Part shown: in pieces, positions 7,542 through 15,591 of the stretch | How the letters are laid out: each line of letters opens with the position of its first letter | Position numbering within the stretch: position 1 is the stretch's first letter | Source of the DNA: Bacteroidales bacterium Bact_20 | GTDB lineage: Bacteria; Bacteroidota; Bacteroidia; Bacteroidales; DTU049 | Direction: 5' to 3' | Length of the DNA: 19,580 nt | NCBI GenBank assembly: GCA_001603615.1 | Contig: LUZL01000155.1 | Coordinates: 1-19,580 of the forward strand | Position numbers and translations under genes: made by a program | The notes under the pieces: model-generated | Database searches by the model: none | Seen by the model: the letters and a program-made list of their open reading frames with translations, nothing else | What the model was told of the DNA's origin: nothing

Positions 7542-7853
7542 TTAAGCTTGAATATTTATAATTTCTACTTTTGTAAGGTAAGGGCGAAAACCACGTTTCA
7601 CTCTATATCCTTTACGATTTTTCTTTTTGAAAACAGTTACCTTAGGTCCTTTGAGATGTTCTAAAACTTTAAAAGTTATTTTAGCTCCATCTACATTGGG
7701 TTTGCCTACTTTAACGTTATTATCATCAGCTATTAATAAAACTTTATCAGTTTCTACTGTGCTATCAGGTTCAGCATCTAATCTACTGATATAGAGTTTA
7801 GAGCCTTCTGTAACCTTAAACTGTTTTCCTCCCAATTCAACTATTGCAAACAT
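7542..7853 (-). CDS. rplU: 50S ribosomal protein L21
   Basis: A 103-residue large-subunit protein that binds 23S rRNA. The N-terminal MFAIVELGGKQFKV and the C-terminal basic stretch with KVTVFKKKNRKGYRVKRGFR are characteristic. It is the first gene of the rplU-rpmA operon, preceded by a -7 box (7874-7881) about 20 bases upstream. Confidence 0.98.
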   Translation of the reverse strand: MFAIVELGGKQFKVTEGSKLYISRLDAEPDSTVETDKVLLIADDNNVKVGKPNVDGAKITFKVLEHLKGPKVTVFKKKNRKGYRVKRGFRPYLTKVEIINIQA

Positions 7854-7873
7854 TATCTTTAAATTTTGGATTG

Positions 7874-7881
7874 CAAAGATA
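7874..7881 (-). promoter_or_regulatory. -7 box for rplU-rpmA
   Basis: TATCTTTG on the minus strand, an exact TAnnTTTG match, predicting transcription from about 7867 and a short leader before the ATG at 7853. It lies in the 55-bp gap after the ppx stop. Confidence 0.5.
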
Positions 7882-7908
7882 TAAATAATTTTTTAATTAA
7901 AAAAATTT

Positions 7909-8802
7909 TTATTTATTTTTTATAAATTCAGGATTTTTTTCATAAAATTGTTCCATTATAATACCATCAGACAATCCTACTTGATAGCAAGCAATTTTAT
8001 TTATCTCTAAAATTTGGAGAATTTTAATATAAATTATTAAAGCTGGTACGATAACATCTGCACGATCTGGATTTAGTGAATAATTTATTATCCTCTCCTC
8101 TATGCTAATACCTTGGAGCTGATCATAAATATCTATTAGCAATGATAAATCTAAAAAAGGATTATCATAGGATCCAAATCTTTTTTTAATAAAATTAATA
8201 TTACCACCTGACCCGATAACAAACAAATCATCTTTTTTAGTATTTTTGAGAGTAAAATCTATCATTCTGTCCCATTCTGTGGAATCTATATTGTTTTTTA
8301 GCATTCTGACAGTACCTATTTTAAATGATTCATTTATCATTTCTCCATTTGGATAAAAAATAGAAATTTGAGTACTACCCCCACCAACGTCAATAAGTAA
8401 TTTAGTATGATGCGTTTCACCATAATTTTTTAATAAATTAGCTATAATATTAGCTTCTTGTAAACCAGTAATATCTTTTATTAAAATTTTTGTTTTTTTA
8501 TAAACATTTTGAATGACTTTATCTTTGTTATTAGCTTCACGCATAGCACTAGTAGCATAAGCTCTCACACTATCTATTTCATAAAAATCTATAACATCTT
8601 TGAAAACCTTAACGGTTTTTATCAATTTTACTTGTTTCTCACGAGTAATAATATTTTTTTCATAAACAGTTTCTCCTAGCCTAAGTGGTAAACGTAATAG
8701 TAAAATTTTTTGCAAAAAGAATTTATTATTTACTATATAAATACTACTAATATTTAATCTAGCTGCATTAGATCCTATATCTATGGCTGCGTATGTTTGC
8801 AT
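7909..8802 (-). CDS. ppx: Ppx/GppA-family exopolyphosphatase
   Basis: A 297-residue member of the Ppx/GppA family (actin-like ASKHA fold), which removes terminal phosphate from polyphosphate or from pppGpp. Visible motifs are DIGSN (8-12), the ATSAMREANN segment (83-92), LIDVGGGSTQI (136-146) and IGSGGNINFIKK. It covers only the two-domain core, lacking the C-terminal extension of E. coli Ppx, as is usual in Bacteroidota. The usual acidic SGxEEA segment reads TGLQEA, keeping one Glu (E116). It starts five bases after the ppk stop, so synthesis and hydrolysis of polyphosphate are probably co-expressed. Position favours polyphosphate as the substrate; pppGpp hydrolysis cannot be excluded. Confidence 0.88.
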   Translation of the reverse strand: MQTYAAIDIGSNAARLNISSIYIVNNKFFLQKILLLRLPLRLGETVYEKNIITREKQVKLIKTVKVFKDVIDFYEIDSVRAYATSAMREANNKDKVIQNVYKKTKILIKDITGLQEANIIANLLKNYGETHHTKLLIDVGGGSTQISIFYPNGEMINESFKIGTVRMLKNNIDSTEWDRMIDFTLKNTKKDDLFVIGSGGNINFIKKRFGSYDNPFLDLSLLIDIYDQLQGISIEERIINYSLNPDRADVIVPALIIYIKILQILEINKIACYQVGLSDGIIMEQFYEKNPEFIKNK

Positions 8803-8807
8803 GATTT

Positions 8808-10874
8808 TTATAATTTTGAAAAATATTGTTTTAAATATTCATAAATAGCCATTTGAGAATTTATTGGTGGCATATTATTACTAACTATTTGATTATTAAG
8901 ATGGTTATTTACATATCTAGCTTTTTGATTATCTGCTAGTTGTAATTGCAATACATCATATAATAATTTTTTAATATTTTTATCTAAGACAGGATAGGTA
9001 ACCTCTATACGATGATCCATATTGCGAGGCATCCAATCTGCACTAGATAAATAAAGCTCATCTTTATTTTTATTAAAATCAAAATATAATATACGTGCAT
9101 GCTCTAGAAATCTGCCAACTATACTACGAATTGCTATTGTGGGATAAATAGGTTTCATACAGCAGGTTGTCCTAACGATAAAATTAAATTTCACCCCTAT
9201 TTTAGCTGCTTTATACACATGCTCTATGATCTCCTCATCCACTATATGATTTAGCTTAATAATAGCAGAAGCAGGATAACCATTGTTATAGCTATCTATC
9301 AAATTATCTAACTGTGTATGAATAAAATCTCGCATATTAAAAGGCGATACTATGACTTTGCTAAAGTCAGGTTTTTTGAAATTTGATTCTAATAGCTCAA
9401 AAACATTATTAACATCTCTAGCTATCATATCATCTTTAGTTAAAATAATGAAATCAGTGTATACTTTAGAGGTATAAAAATTAAAGTTTCCAGTATTTAA
9501 ACCAGTGTAATAAACCAGTTTTTCATTTTCTAATCTTTTGATTAATAATAATTTACAATGAACTTTAATACCTGGATCGCTATGGATGACTTTGATACCT
9601 TCTTTTTGTAGGAGATTAGACCAATAAATATTATTTTCTTCATCAAATCTAGCTTGCAGTTCTAAGAAAACTGTAACTTTTTTACCATTACGAGCAGCAT
9701 TCATCAGAGCATTCATCACACTAGAGTTTCTGCCTGTTCTATAAATTGTTATCTTTATACTTTTCACTTTGGGGTCTATAGAAGCTTCGCGCAGAATATC
9801 TAACAAATTATAAAAAGATTGATATGGCAGGCAAATTAATTGATCTTTCTTTTTAAAGGTCTCAATCAAACTTTTTGAATTTATGAAAACCTTATGAGCA
9901 ATGGGTTCCAATGGTTTAAACACTAATTCATCTAGTCCTAAGTCAGGGAAATCCATTAAATCTCTAATGTTGTGATATCTTTGTCCTTTTACAATAGTAG
10001 CTTTGGGATCAATATTAAATTTTTTTAATACTAATGATAATAATTTATTAGGGATATCTCCATCTACGACCATACGTACAGGTATGCCACGTTCTCGCTC
10101 ATCTATTTTCTCTGAGATCAGCTCCATAAGAGATTTAGAAATATCATTATCTATATTTAATTCTGCATCTCTAGTGATTTTGAGTGAATATGCTGTGAAA
10201 TTATCATAATGAAAAAATTTAAAAATTCTAGGTAAAAAATATCTAACAATATCATCTACAAACATTATAAATTTTTTATCACCTATCTCTGGTAAAACCA
10301 CTATTCTTTCTATACTATCAGGTATCTCTATTAAGGCGAAATCTTCCTTTTTTTTATTATTAGCAGTTTCTGCTACATATCTCATATGAATAGCTAAATA
10401 CACAGAGCTATCTTTGAAAACCCCATAAGTATTCAACGAATAAATCATTATAGGATAAATATTAGGACGTAAGATTTCATTATAATATTTCATGATATAG
10501 TCTTTGTGTATCTGCTCTGTCAAATCTGTTTCTTTTAATAAGAAAATATTATGATTACTAAGTTCACTAATGATATTTCTAAAGATGCCATCCTGTCTTT
10601 CTTGTAATACTTTTACGCGGAAATTAATTTTTTCGATGATTTCCTGTGGTTTGAAATATCTAGAATATTCATTTTTCTTACCTTTCACTTTTAATAATCT
10701 AGCCAGCGTAGCATATCTGACACGATAAAATTCATCTAAATTATTAGAATAAATTCCTAAAAAACGAATACGCTCTATAAGTGGATTATATATACTTTCG
10801 GCTTCTTGGAGTACTCTTTCGTTAAAGTCTAACCAACTCAGCTCTCTATTGATAAAATTATTTTTGTTATACAT
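8808..10874 (-). CDS. ppk: Polyphosphate kinase 1
   Basis: Reversibly polymerises the terminal phosphate of ATP into polyphosphate. The 688 residues match PPK1 (E. coli 688). The N-domain opens with FINRELSWLDFNERVLQEA. The two phospholipase-D-like catalytic domains carry the autophosphorylated histidine H439 in KVHCKLLLI and the second essential histidine H592 in RFLEHARILYF, which aligns with E. coli H592. The ATP-binding arginines lie in the stretch around ITIYRTGRNSSV. It is the first gene of a ppk-ppx operon, divergent from the restriction-modification genes, with a -7 box 21 bases upstream of its ATG. Confidence 0.97.
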   Translation of the reverse strand: MYNKNNFINRELSWLDFNERVLQEAESIYNPLIERIRFLGIYSNNLDEFYRVRYATLARLLKVKGKKNEYSRYFKPQEIIEKINFRVKVLQERQDGIFRNIISELSNHNIFLLKETDLTEQIHKDYIMKYYNEILRPNIYPIMIYSLNTYGVFKDSSVYLAIHMRYVAETANNKKKEDFALIEIPDSIERIVVLPEIGDKKFIMFVDDIVRYFLPRIFKFFHYDNFTAYSLKITRDAELNIDNDISKSLMELISEKIDERERGIPVRMVVDGDIPNKLLSLVLKKFNIDPKATIVKGQRYHNIRDLMDFPDLGLDELVFKPLEPIAHKVFINSKSLIETFKKKDQLICLPYQSFYNLLDILREASIDPKVKSIKITIYRTGRNSSVMNALMNAARNGKKVTVFLELQARFDEENNIYWSNLLQKEGIKVIHSDPGIKVHCKLLLIKRLENEKLVYYTGLNTGNFNFYTSKVYTDFIILTKDDMIARDVNNVFELLESNFKKPDFSKVIVSPFNMRDFIHTQLDNLIDSYNNGYPASAIIKLNHIVDEEIIEHVYKAAKIGVKFNFIVRTTCCMKPIYPTIAIRSIVGRFLEHARILYFDFNKNKDELYLSSADWMPRNMDHRIEVTYPVLDKNIKKLLYDVLQLQLADNQKARYVNNHLNNQIVSNNMPPINSQMAIYEYLKQYFSKL

Positions 10875-10894
10875 TTTTATAATTCAATTAGTTT

Positions 10895-10902
10895 CAAAAT
10901 TA
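10895..10902 (-). promoter_or_regulatory. -7 box for ppk-ppx
   Basis: TAATTTTG on the minus strand fits TAnnTTTG and predicts a leader of about 13 bases. It abuts the tandem repeat at 10905-10956 that carries the divergent promoter. Confidence 0.45.
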
Positions 10903-10904
10903 AT

Positions 10905-10956
10905 ATTTTTTTATTTTTGTAAAATAAAATATTTTTTTATTTTTGTAAAATAATAA
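10905..10956 (+). repeat. Two tandem copies of a 26-bp A/T-rich unit
   Basis: The unit begins ATTTTTTTATTTTTGTAAAA and is repeated with a 26-bp period (10905-10930 and 10931-10956, the second diverging only in its last bases). Each copy contains TATTTTTG, so the repeat places two promoter-like boxes in register just upstream of the restriction endonuclease gene. Confidence 0.75.
10916..10945 (+). promoter_or_regulatory. Promoter of the restriction-modification pair (-33 TTTG, -7 TATTTTTG)
   Basis: TTTG at 10916-10919 (first repeat copy) and TATTTTTG at 10938-10945 (second copy) are separated by 18 bases, near the normal Bacteroidota -33/-7 spacing. Transcription would begin near 10951, about 30 bases before the ATG at 10981. 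Confidence 0.5.
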
Positions 10957-10980
10957 AATAAAATATTAGTAGTTTAAATT

Positions 10981-11757
10981 ATGGGTACGAAAGATGATGT
11001 TATAACTAAAATATTTCAATTATGTAAAAAAAATAATAATTTTGTTTTTGATAATCAATTAGTTAAAAAAGTTGCAAAAGAATATAATTTTGGTAATCCA
11101 TTTGATGTTACGAAACTTGATAATACAGCTAAACTACCACAAATATTAATAGATGAAGATTATTTTATAGTGCATCTAGGAGAGGGGTTACATAAATTTG
11201 TTAAAGGGATTAAAAATGGTTATCATGATTTTGAAAAAATAGATGAAAATAATATTTTTGATTGGAAATATAGGAAAAGTCTTTTAAATGAATTCGATAC
11301 AAGTGAATCAAATATTTTATCAGTTGCAAGTAATCAAAGAATAATTCATGATTTTTTATATGAAGATATAGTAGCAAGCCCTAAAGTATATAATTCTCGG
11401 AGAACAAAAATGAGTATATCTTATTATATTGGGAAAGAATTTATAGTTACTACTAATCTTCAGATGGAAATCGATTTGACAATGGAACTAAATAATATCA
11501 TAACTGTTTTTGAGGGTAAAAATGGTTTTCCTAAAGATTTTGCTATTTATCAATTATATCATCCATTTAAATATTATTTTAACTTAAAAAATGATAACAA
11601 ATTAGATGTAAAACAAATTACATGTTGTTATGTCTTAAGAGAAAGAAAAGAAAACGAATCTAAACTTAGACTTTACAATTACACTTTTGAAGTAGAAAAT
11701 AAAATGAATTCGATTAAATTATTAAAAAATGCACAATATAATCTTATAAAAAGATAA
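10981..11757 (+). CDS. Putative type II restriction endonuclease
   Basis: A 258-residue cytoplasmic protein that I cannot assign to a named restriction family. The functional call rests on its tight pairing with a DNA methyltransferase (17-base gap, same strand) and on a plausible PD-(D/E)xK-type nuclease core: D165 in MEIDLTMEL, then a hydrophobic strand leading to E178-G-K180 in NNIITVFEGKNG, followed by QLYHPFKYYF, which would form the next helix. The N-terminal 100 residues are charged and helical and could hold the DNA-recognition part. It is very A/T-rich and precedes the methyltransferase, with no control-protein gene visible. The recognition sequence is unknown. A nuclease of another fold is possible. 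Confidence 0.65.
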   Translation: MGTKDDVITKIFQLCKKNNNFVFDNQLVKKVAKEYNFGNPFDVTKLDNTAKLPQILIDEDYFIVHLGEGLHKFVKGIKNGYHDFEKIDENNIFDWKYRKSLLNEFDTSESNILSVASNQRIIHDFLYEDIVASPKVYNSRRTKMSISYYIGKEFIVTTNLQMEIDLTMELNNIITVFEGKNGFPKDFAIYQLYHPFKYYFNLKNDNKLDVKQITCCYVLRERKENESKLRLYNYTFEVENKMNSIKLLKNAQYNLIKR

Positions 11758-11774
11758 ATTTTTACATATTAGTT

Positions 11775-12614
11775 ATGACAGAAAATATGAATAATTATAT
11801 AAATAAAGTTTTTTTAAAAGACATAATGTCTTTATTAAAAGAATTACCCGATAAATCAGTTGATATGGTTTATGGAGATCCTGATTATAATGTTGGTATT
11901 AAGTATGGAGACAAAACATACACTAAATCGTTTGATGAATATATTGAATGGTATATTGAATTAGCAAAAGAATCATTGAGAGTTCTTAAAGATACAGGTA
12001 ATATGTTTTTGATAAATTATCCTAAACAAAATGCGTATTTAAGAGTTAAATATCTAGATCAAGCTTGTTACGAAGTTCTTGATTATTCTTGGATTTATAA
12101 TACTAATGTTGGACATAGTTCTAAAAAATTGACTACAGCTCATAGGAGTATTTTACATTGCAGAAAAACTGCCAATAATAACTTTTATAAAGAAAATATA
12201 GCTGTACCTTATGAAAATCCCAAAGATAAAAGAATCTTAAAGAATATAGCTAATGGCTCTAATGGCAGAATGCCTTATGATTGGTTTTACTTCGATTTGG
12301 TTAAAAATGTAAGCCATGAAAAAACATTTCACGCTTGTCAAATACCTCAAAAATTATCTGAAATGTTAATTAATTCTTGTACAATGCCTAATGATATCGT
12401 TTTAATTCTTTTCGGTGGTAGTGGATCAGAAATTGAAGTTTGTAAAAGAATTAAAAGGAATTATATATCTGCAGAAATAGATGAAAAATATTATAAAATG
12501 ATAATTGATAGAATTGAAAATGGTGCAATAGATGAAAAATATAAATTATTAAAAAAACAAGATATAAATAATTCAAAAATAAATGTAAAACAGCTATCTA
12601 TATTTGATAAGTAA
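11775..12614 (+). CDS. DNA methyltransferase of a type II restriction-modification system
   Basis: A 279-residue amino-methyltransferase (N6-adenine or N4-cytosine) of the beta arrangement: the catalytic motif IV comes first (GDPDYNVG, 34-41) and the S-adenosylmethionine motif I comes near the C-terminus (ILFGGSGSEIEVCKR, 211-225). The middle segment (NVGHSSKKLTTAHRSILHC and GRMPYDWFYFDLVKN) is the likely target-recognition and motif region. Motif IV is normally DPPY; here the second proline is Asp (codons GAT CCT GAT TAT). The gene follows the endonuclease and shares its promoter. It would protect host DNA at the same, unknown, site. Confidence 0.85.
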   Translation: MTENMNNYINKVFLKDIMSLLKELPDKSVDMVYGDPDYNVGIKYGDKTYTKSFDEYIEWYIELAKESLRVLKDTGNMFLINYPKQNAYLRVKYLDQACYEVLDYSWIYNTNVGHSSKKLTTAHRSILHCRKTANNNFYKENIAVPYENPKDKRILKNIANGSNGRMPYDWFYFDLVKNVSHEKTFHACQIPQKLSEMLINSCTMPNDIVLILFGGSGSEIEVCKRIKRNYISAEIDEKYYKMIIDRIENGAIDEKYKLLKKQDINNSKINVKQLSIFDK

Positions 12615-12642
12615 AAATTAAATTATTTTATACTATATCAAA

Positions 12643-12650
12643 TATTTTTG
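12643..12650 (+). promoter_or_regulatory. Candidate -7 box for bcp-recA
   Basis: TATTTTTG fits TAnnTTTG but lies about 95 bases upstream of bcp. A closer near-match, TAATTTTA at 12727-12734, lacks the final G. Either may drive bcp-recA; the 131-bp gap holds nothing else recognisable. Confidence 0.3.
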
Positions 12651-12745
12651 TTTTATTAAAGATTATTATCATCATATACATTATTATTGATGCACAGAGA
12701 TATTTTATTATCTTAATTTTTTTTATTAATTTTACAAAAAAAATT

Positions 12746-13207
12746 ATGTTAGATAAAGGTCAAAAAGCACCAGATTTTAGCTTTATTCATATTAATGGAA
12801 AAGAGATGAAATTGTCTGATCTCAAAGGCAAAAAAGTAATTTTGTATTTTTACCCAAAAGATAATACTAGTGGCTGCACTAAAGAAGCATGTAATTTCAG
12901 AGATAATTATGAATATCTCACTAAATTAGGTTTTGAGGTTATCGGGGTGAGTCCAGATAATGAAAAATCTCACAATAATTTTAGAGAGAAATATAATCTA
13001 AACTTTACTCTAGTACCAGATCCAGATAAAAAAATTATCAATCTCTATGGAGTATGGGGCAAAAAAGTAAGATGTGGCAAAGAAAGCGAAGGATTATTAC
13101 GCACTACCTTTGTAATAGATGAGAATGGCATCATCCAAGAAGTAATAAAAAATGTAGATACAGCTAATAGTACTCAACAATTATTAGATATTTTAAAAAT
13201 TAAATAA
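12746..13207 (+). CDS. bcp: Thioredoxin-dependent thiol peroxidase (Bcp/PrxQ)
   Basis: Reduces hydrogen peroxide and organic peroxides in the cytoplasm, using thioredoxin as reductant. The 153 residues match the Bcp/PrxQ family. The peroxidatic cysteine is C44 within the P37-x3-T41-x2-C44 motif, and the resolving cysteine C49 lies five residues on, the usual PrxQ arrangement. The next residues, EVIGVSPD, and the late LRTTFVIDENG strand complete the thioredoxin fold. The stop is five bases before recA, so the pair forms an operon. The same bcp-recA pairing is known from Porphyromonas gingivalis. Confidence 0.95.
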   Translation: MLDKGQKAPDFSFIHINGKEMKLSDLKGKKVILYFYPKDNTSGCTKEACNFRDNYEYLTKLGFEVIGVSPDNEKSHNNFREKYNLNFTLVPDPDKKIINLYGVWGKKVRCGKESEGLLRTTFVIDENGIIQEVIKNVDTANSTQQLLDILKIK

Positions 13208-13212
13208 ATTAT

Positions 13213-14214
13213 ATGGCAGCAGAAGAAAACGATAAATTAAAAGCTCTTAAGCTAACAATAGATAAATTGGACAAAACCTATGGTAAAGGATCTGTGATGA
13301 AACTAGGTGATAATCCAGTAGAGCCAATTGGATCAATACCTTCGGGAAGTATAGGATTAGATATAGCTTTAGGAGTAGGTGGTTATCCTAGAGGAAGAAT
13401 AGTTGAGATATTCGGACCAGAGAGCTCGGGTAAGACGACTCTAGCTATACATGCTATAGCAGAAGCACAAAAAGCAGGTGGCATAGCAGCTTTTATAGAT
13501 GCAGAGCATGCTTTTGATATCACTTATGCTCAGAAATTAGGTGTAGATATTGAAAATTTATTAGTTTCTCAGCCTGATCATGGTGAACAAGCTTTAGAAA
13601 TTGCAGATGCTCTCATACGTAGTGGAGCTGTAGATGTTATAGTTATAGATTCTGTAGCTGCTCTCACACCACGTAGCGAAATAGAAGGTGAAATGGGAGA
13701 CTCACAAATGGGACTACAAGCTAGATTGATGTCTCAAGCATTAAGAAAATTAACTGCTAATATTAGCAAAACTAATTGTCTATGTATTTTCATTAACCAA
13801 CTTCGCGAAAAGATAGGTGTAATGTTTGGGAATCCAGAAACTACTACAGGTGGTAATGCTTTAAAGTTTTATTCCACAGTTAGAATTGATATTCGCCGAA
13901 TAAATCAAATAAAAGAAGGAGAAAAATATTTAGGCAATAGAGTGAGAGCAAAAGTAGTAAAAAATAAAGTAGCTCCACCATTTAAACAAGCTGAGTTTGA
14001 TATTATTTTTGGAGAAGGTATTAGTAAAATCGGTGAAATTATAGATATAGGTGCAGATCTAGATATTATCCAAAAAAGTGGATCATGGTACTCATATGAT
14101 AATAATAAACTAGGACAAGGGAGAGAACAAGTAAAAAAAATGCTTTTAGATAATCCAGATTTAGCTCATCAAATAGAAAGTAAAATTAGAGAAAAATTAG
14201 CTCAAAATTCTTAA
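13213..14214 (+). CDS. recA: Recombinase RecA
   Basis: Forms filaments on single-stranded DNA, drives strand exchange and activates self-cleavage of LexA-type repressors. The 333 residues carry Walker A GPESSGKTT (68-76), the Walker B strand VDVIVIDSVAAL, the L1 region with EGEMGDSQMGLQARLMSQALR, the L2 region GVMFGNPETTTGGNALKFY and a C-terminal domain. The acidic C-terminal tail found in E. coli is absent; the protein ends in REKLAQNS. It lies five bases after bcp. The 97-bp gap downstream has a short 7-bp hairpin (14244-14266) before a T-run that could end transcription. Confidence 0.98.
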   Translation: MAAEENDKLKALKLTIDKLDKTYGKGSVMKLGDNPVEPIGSIPSGSIGLDIALGVGGYPRGRIVEIFGPESSGKTTLAIHAIAEAQKAGGIAAFIDAEHAFDITYAQKLGVDIENLLVSQPDHGEQALEIADALIRSGAVDVIVIDSVAALTPRSEIEGEMGDSQMGLQARLMSQALRKLTANISKTNCLCIFINQLREKIGVMFGNPETTTGGNALKFYSTVRIDIRRINQIKEGEKYLGNRVRAKVVKNKVAPPFKQAEFDIIFGEGISKIGEIIDIGADLDIIQKSGSWYSYDNNKLGQGREQVKKMLLDNPDLAHQIESKIREKLAQNS

Positions 14215-14311
14215 TTTTTATTTTGAATGAAATATATGTTTATGTTATAAAATATGAAATTATAACTTAAATGTTTTTTTAAATTAATATTTATTTTTTT
14301 ATCAAATAATT

Positions 14312-15316
14312 ATGAAAGAAAAATTGCTTTTACTAATAATTAGTGCATTAATAATATTATCATGCTATAGAGAGCCATCTAAGCAACAAACCCAAGAATT
14401 ATCAAGCTGGGAGAAACAAATACAACATATAGATTCATTATTAGCAAAGAATCCCAAAAATGATTCATTATGGGCAGAACGAGCTATTGTATTTTTGTCT
14501 GCTAATCAAATAGATAGCGCATTTTCTTCAGTTAGCAAAGCTTTATTAATAAATTCTAATGTATCTAGATATCATGTAATATTAAGTGATTTATATTTAG
14601 CTAGAAATTCTGTAAACAATTGTAGAGATGAACTATTGAGAGCAATAGAATTAGATGATGAAAATATCGAGGCATTATCTAAGCTAGGTGAACTTTATTT
14701 CCTGATTGGAGATTATGAAAAAAGTTTTGTTTATCTGAACAAAATTACTGACATAGATCCTAATAATGCTAGAGCATATTTTATGAAAGGATACGGTTTG
14801 CTAGAACAAGGCGATACAAGTAGAGCTATAACAGCAATGCAAAGAGCTACTCAGGCTGATCCTAACTATTATGAAGCTTTTCTAAAATTAGGCCAACTGC
14901 TTAGTAACAAAGATATACAATTATCAGATGAATATTTCAAAGCTGCATTGAGAATACACCCTAATTCTGAAGAAGCACTTTATATATATGGATATCACCT
15001 ACAAAATACAAATCGTATAGACCAAGCTATTGAGCAGTATCAAAAATTACTAACCATAAATCCTATTAATAAATTTGCATATTACAACCTTGGATATATA
15101 TATTTAGTTTATAAAAATGATTTTAATAAATCAATTTATAACTTTACAAAAACTATAGAAATAGATTCTACATACGCAGAAGCATATTATAATCGTGGTT
15201 TAGCATATGAATTATTAGGAAACAAAGAAAATGCTTTATTAGATTATAAAAATAGTTTAAAATATAAAACAAATTTTGATAAAGCTATTCAAAGAATAAA
15301 CAAGCTACAATCATAA
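14312..15316 (+). CDS. TPR-repeat lipoprotein
   Basis: A 334-residue predicted lipoprotein. Residues 1-17 are a hydrophobic signal ending in a lipobox, with lipidated C18 in LIILSC. After a short polar linker, about seven tetratricopeptide repeats run to the C-terminus, shown by recurring motifs such as NIEALSKLGELYFLIGDYEKS, NARAYFMKGYGLLEQGDT, NEALYIYGYHL-type helices and TYAEAYYNRGLAYELLGN. TPR arrays are protein-binding scaffolds, so a role in an envelope complex is likely, but the partner is unknown. It lies about 100 bases downstream of recA on the same strand and could be a separate unit. Confidence 0.85.
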   Translation: MKEKLLLLIISALIILSCYREPSKQQTQELSSWEKQIQHIDSLLAKNPKNDSLWAERAIVFLSANQIDSAFSSVSKALLINSNVSRYHVILSDLYLARNSVNNCRDELLRAIELDDENIEALSKLGELYFLIGDYEKSFVYLNKITDIDPNNARAYFMKGYGLLEQGDTSRAITAMQRATQADPNYYEAFLKLGQLLSNKDIQLSDEYFKAALRIHPNSEEALYIYGYHLQNTNRIDQAIEQYQKLLTINPINKFAYYNLGYIYLVYKNDFNKSIYNFTKTIEIDSTYAEAYYNRGLAYELLGNKENALLDYKNSLKYKTNFDKAIQRINKLQS

Positions 15317-15549
15317 TAAAAGATATAAACTTATATAACTAATAATTGATACAAAACAAAAAGTCAGTACTGAAAAAAACCTATAAAAACAATTATTTGC
15401 GAAATAATATTAAAAAATGTTTATGATTTTAAATTGATGTATTATGAGTGATTACAGTAAAATATCAATTAATTAAGAAATAAGGCAGTAGTGGGGAAGA
15501 TATTAATGGAATAAGATAAAAAATAATAATAGAAAATATAAGGATATGA

Positions 15550-15591
15550 ATTATAAATACACGTTTTTTTAAAAAAACGTGTATTTATAAT
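15550..15591. repeat. 42-bp perfect palindrome
   Basis: Each 21-base arm is the exact complement of the other, with the dyad centre between 15570 and 15571 and a T7A7 core flanked by ACG/CGT. The palindrome has no separate loop. It could end transcripts of the TPR lipoprotein gene, but no T-tract follows on the plus strand, so it is not a standard intrinsic terminator. Confidence 0.8.

Noticed and set aside
7855..7925. A/T-only hairpin between rplU and ppx as the ppk-ppx terminator
   Set aside because: The possible pairing is only A and T runs with no G/C core, so it cannot be told from background composition.
10003..10209. 68-codon plus-strand frame inside ppk
   Set aside because: Antisense shadow of a well-supported gene.
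10875..10980. Replication origin at the divergent ppk / restriction-gene gap
   Set aside because: It is A/T-rich and repeated, but no DnaA-box cluster and no dnaA or parAB genes nearby; the tandem repeat is better explained as promoter sequence.
15550..15591. The 42-bp palindrome as a standard intrinsic terminator of the TPR gene
   Set aside because: No T-tract follows the stem, there is no loop, and it lies about 230 bases past the stop codon.
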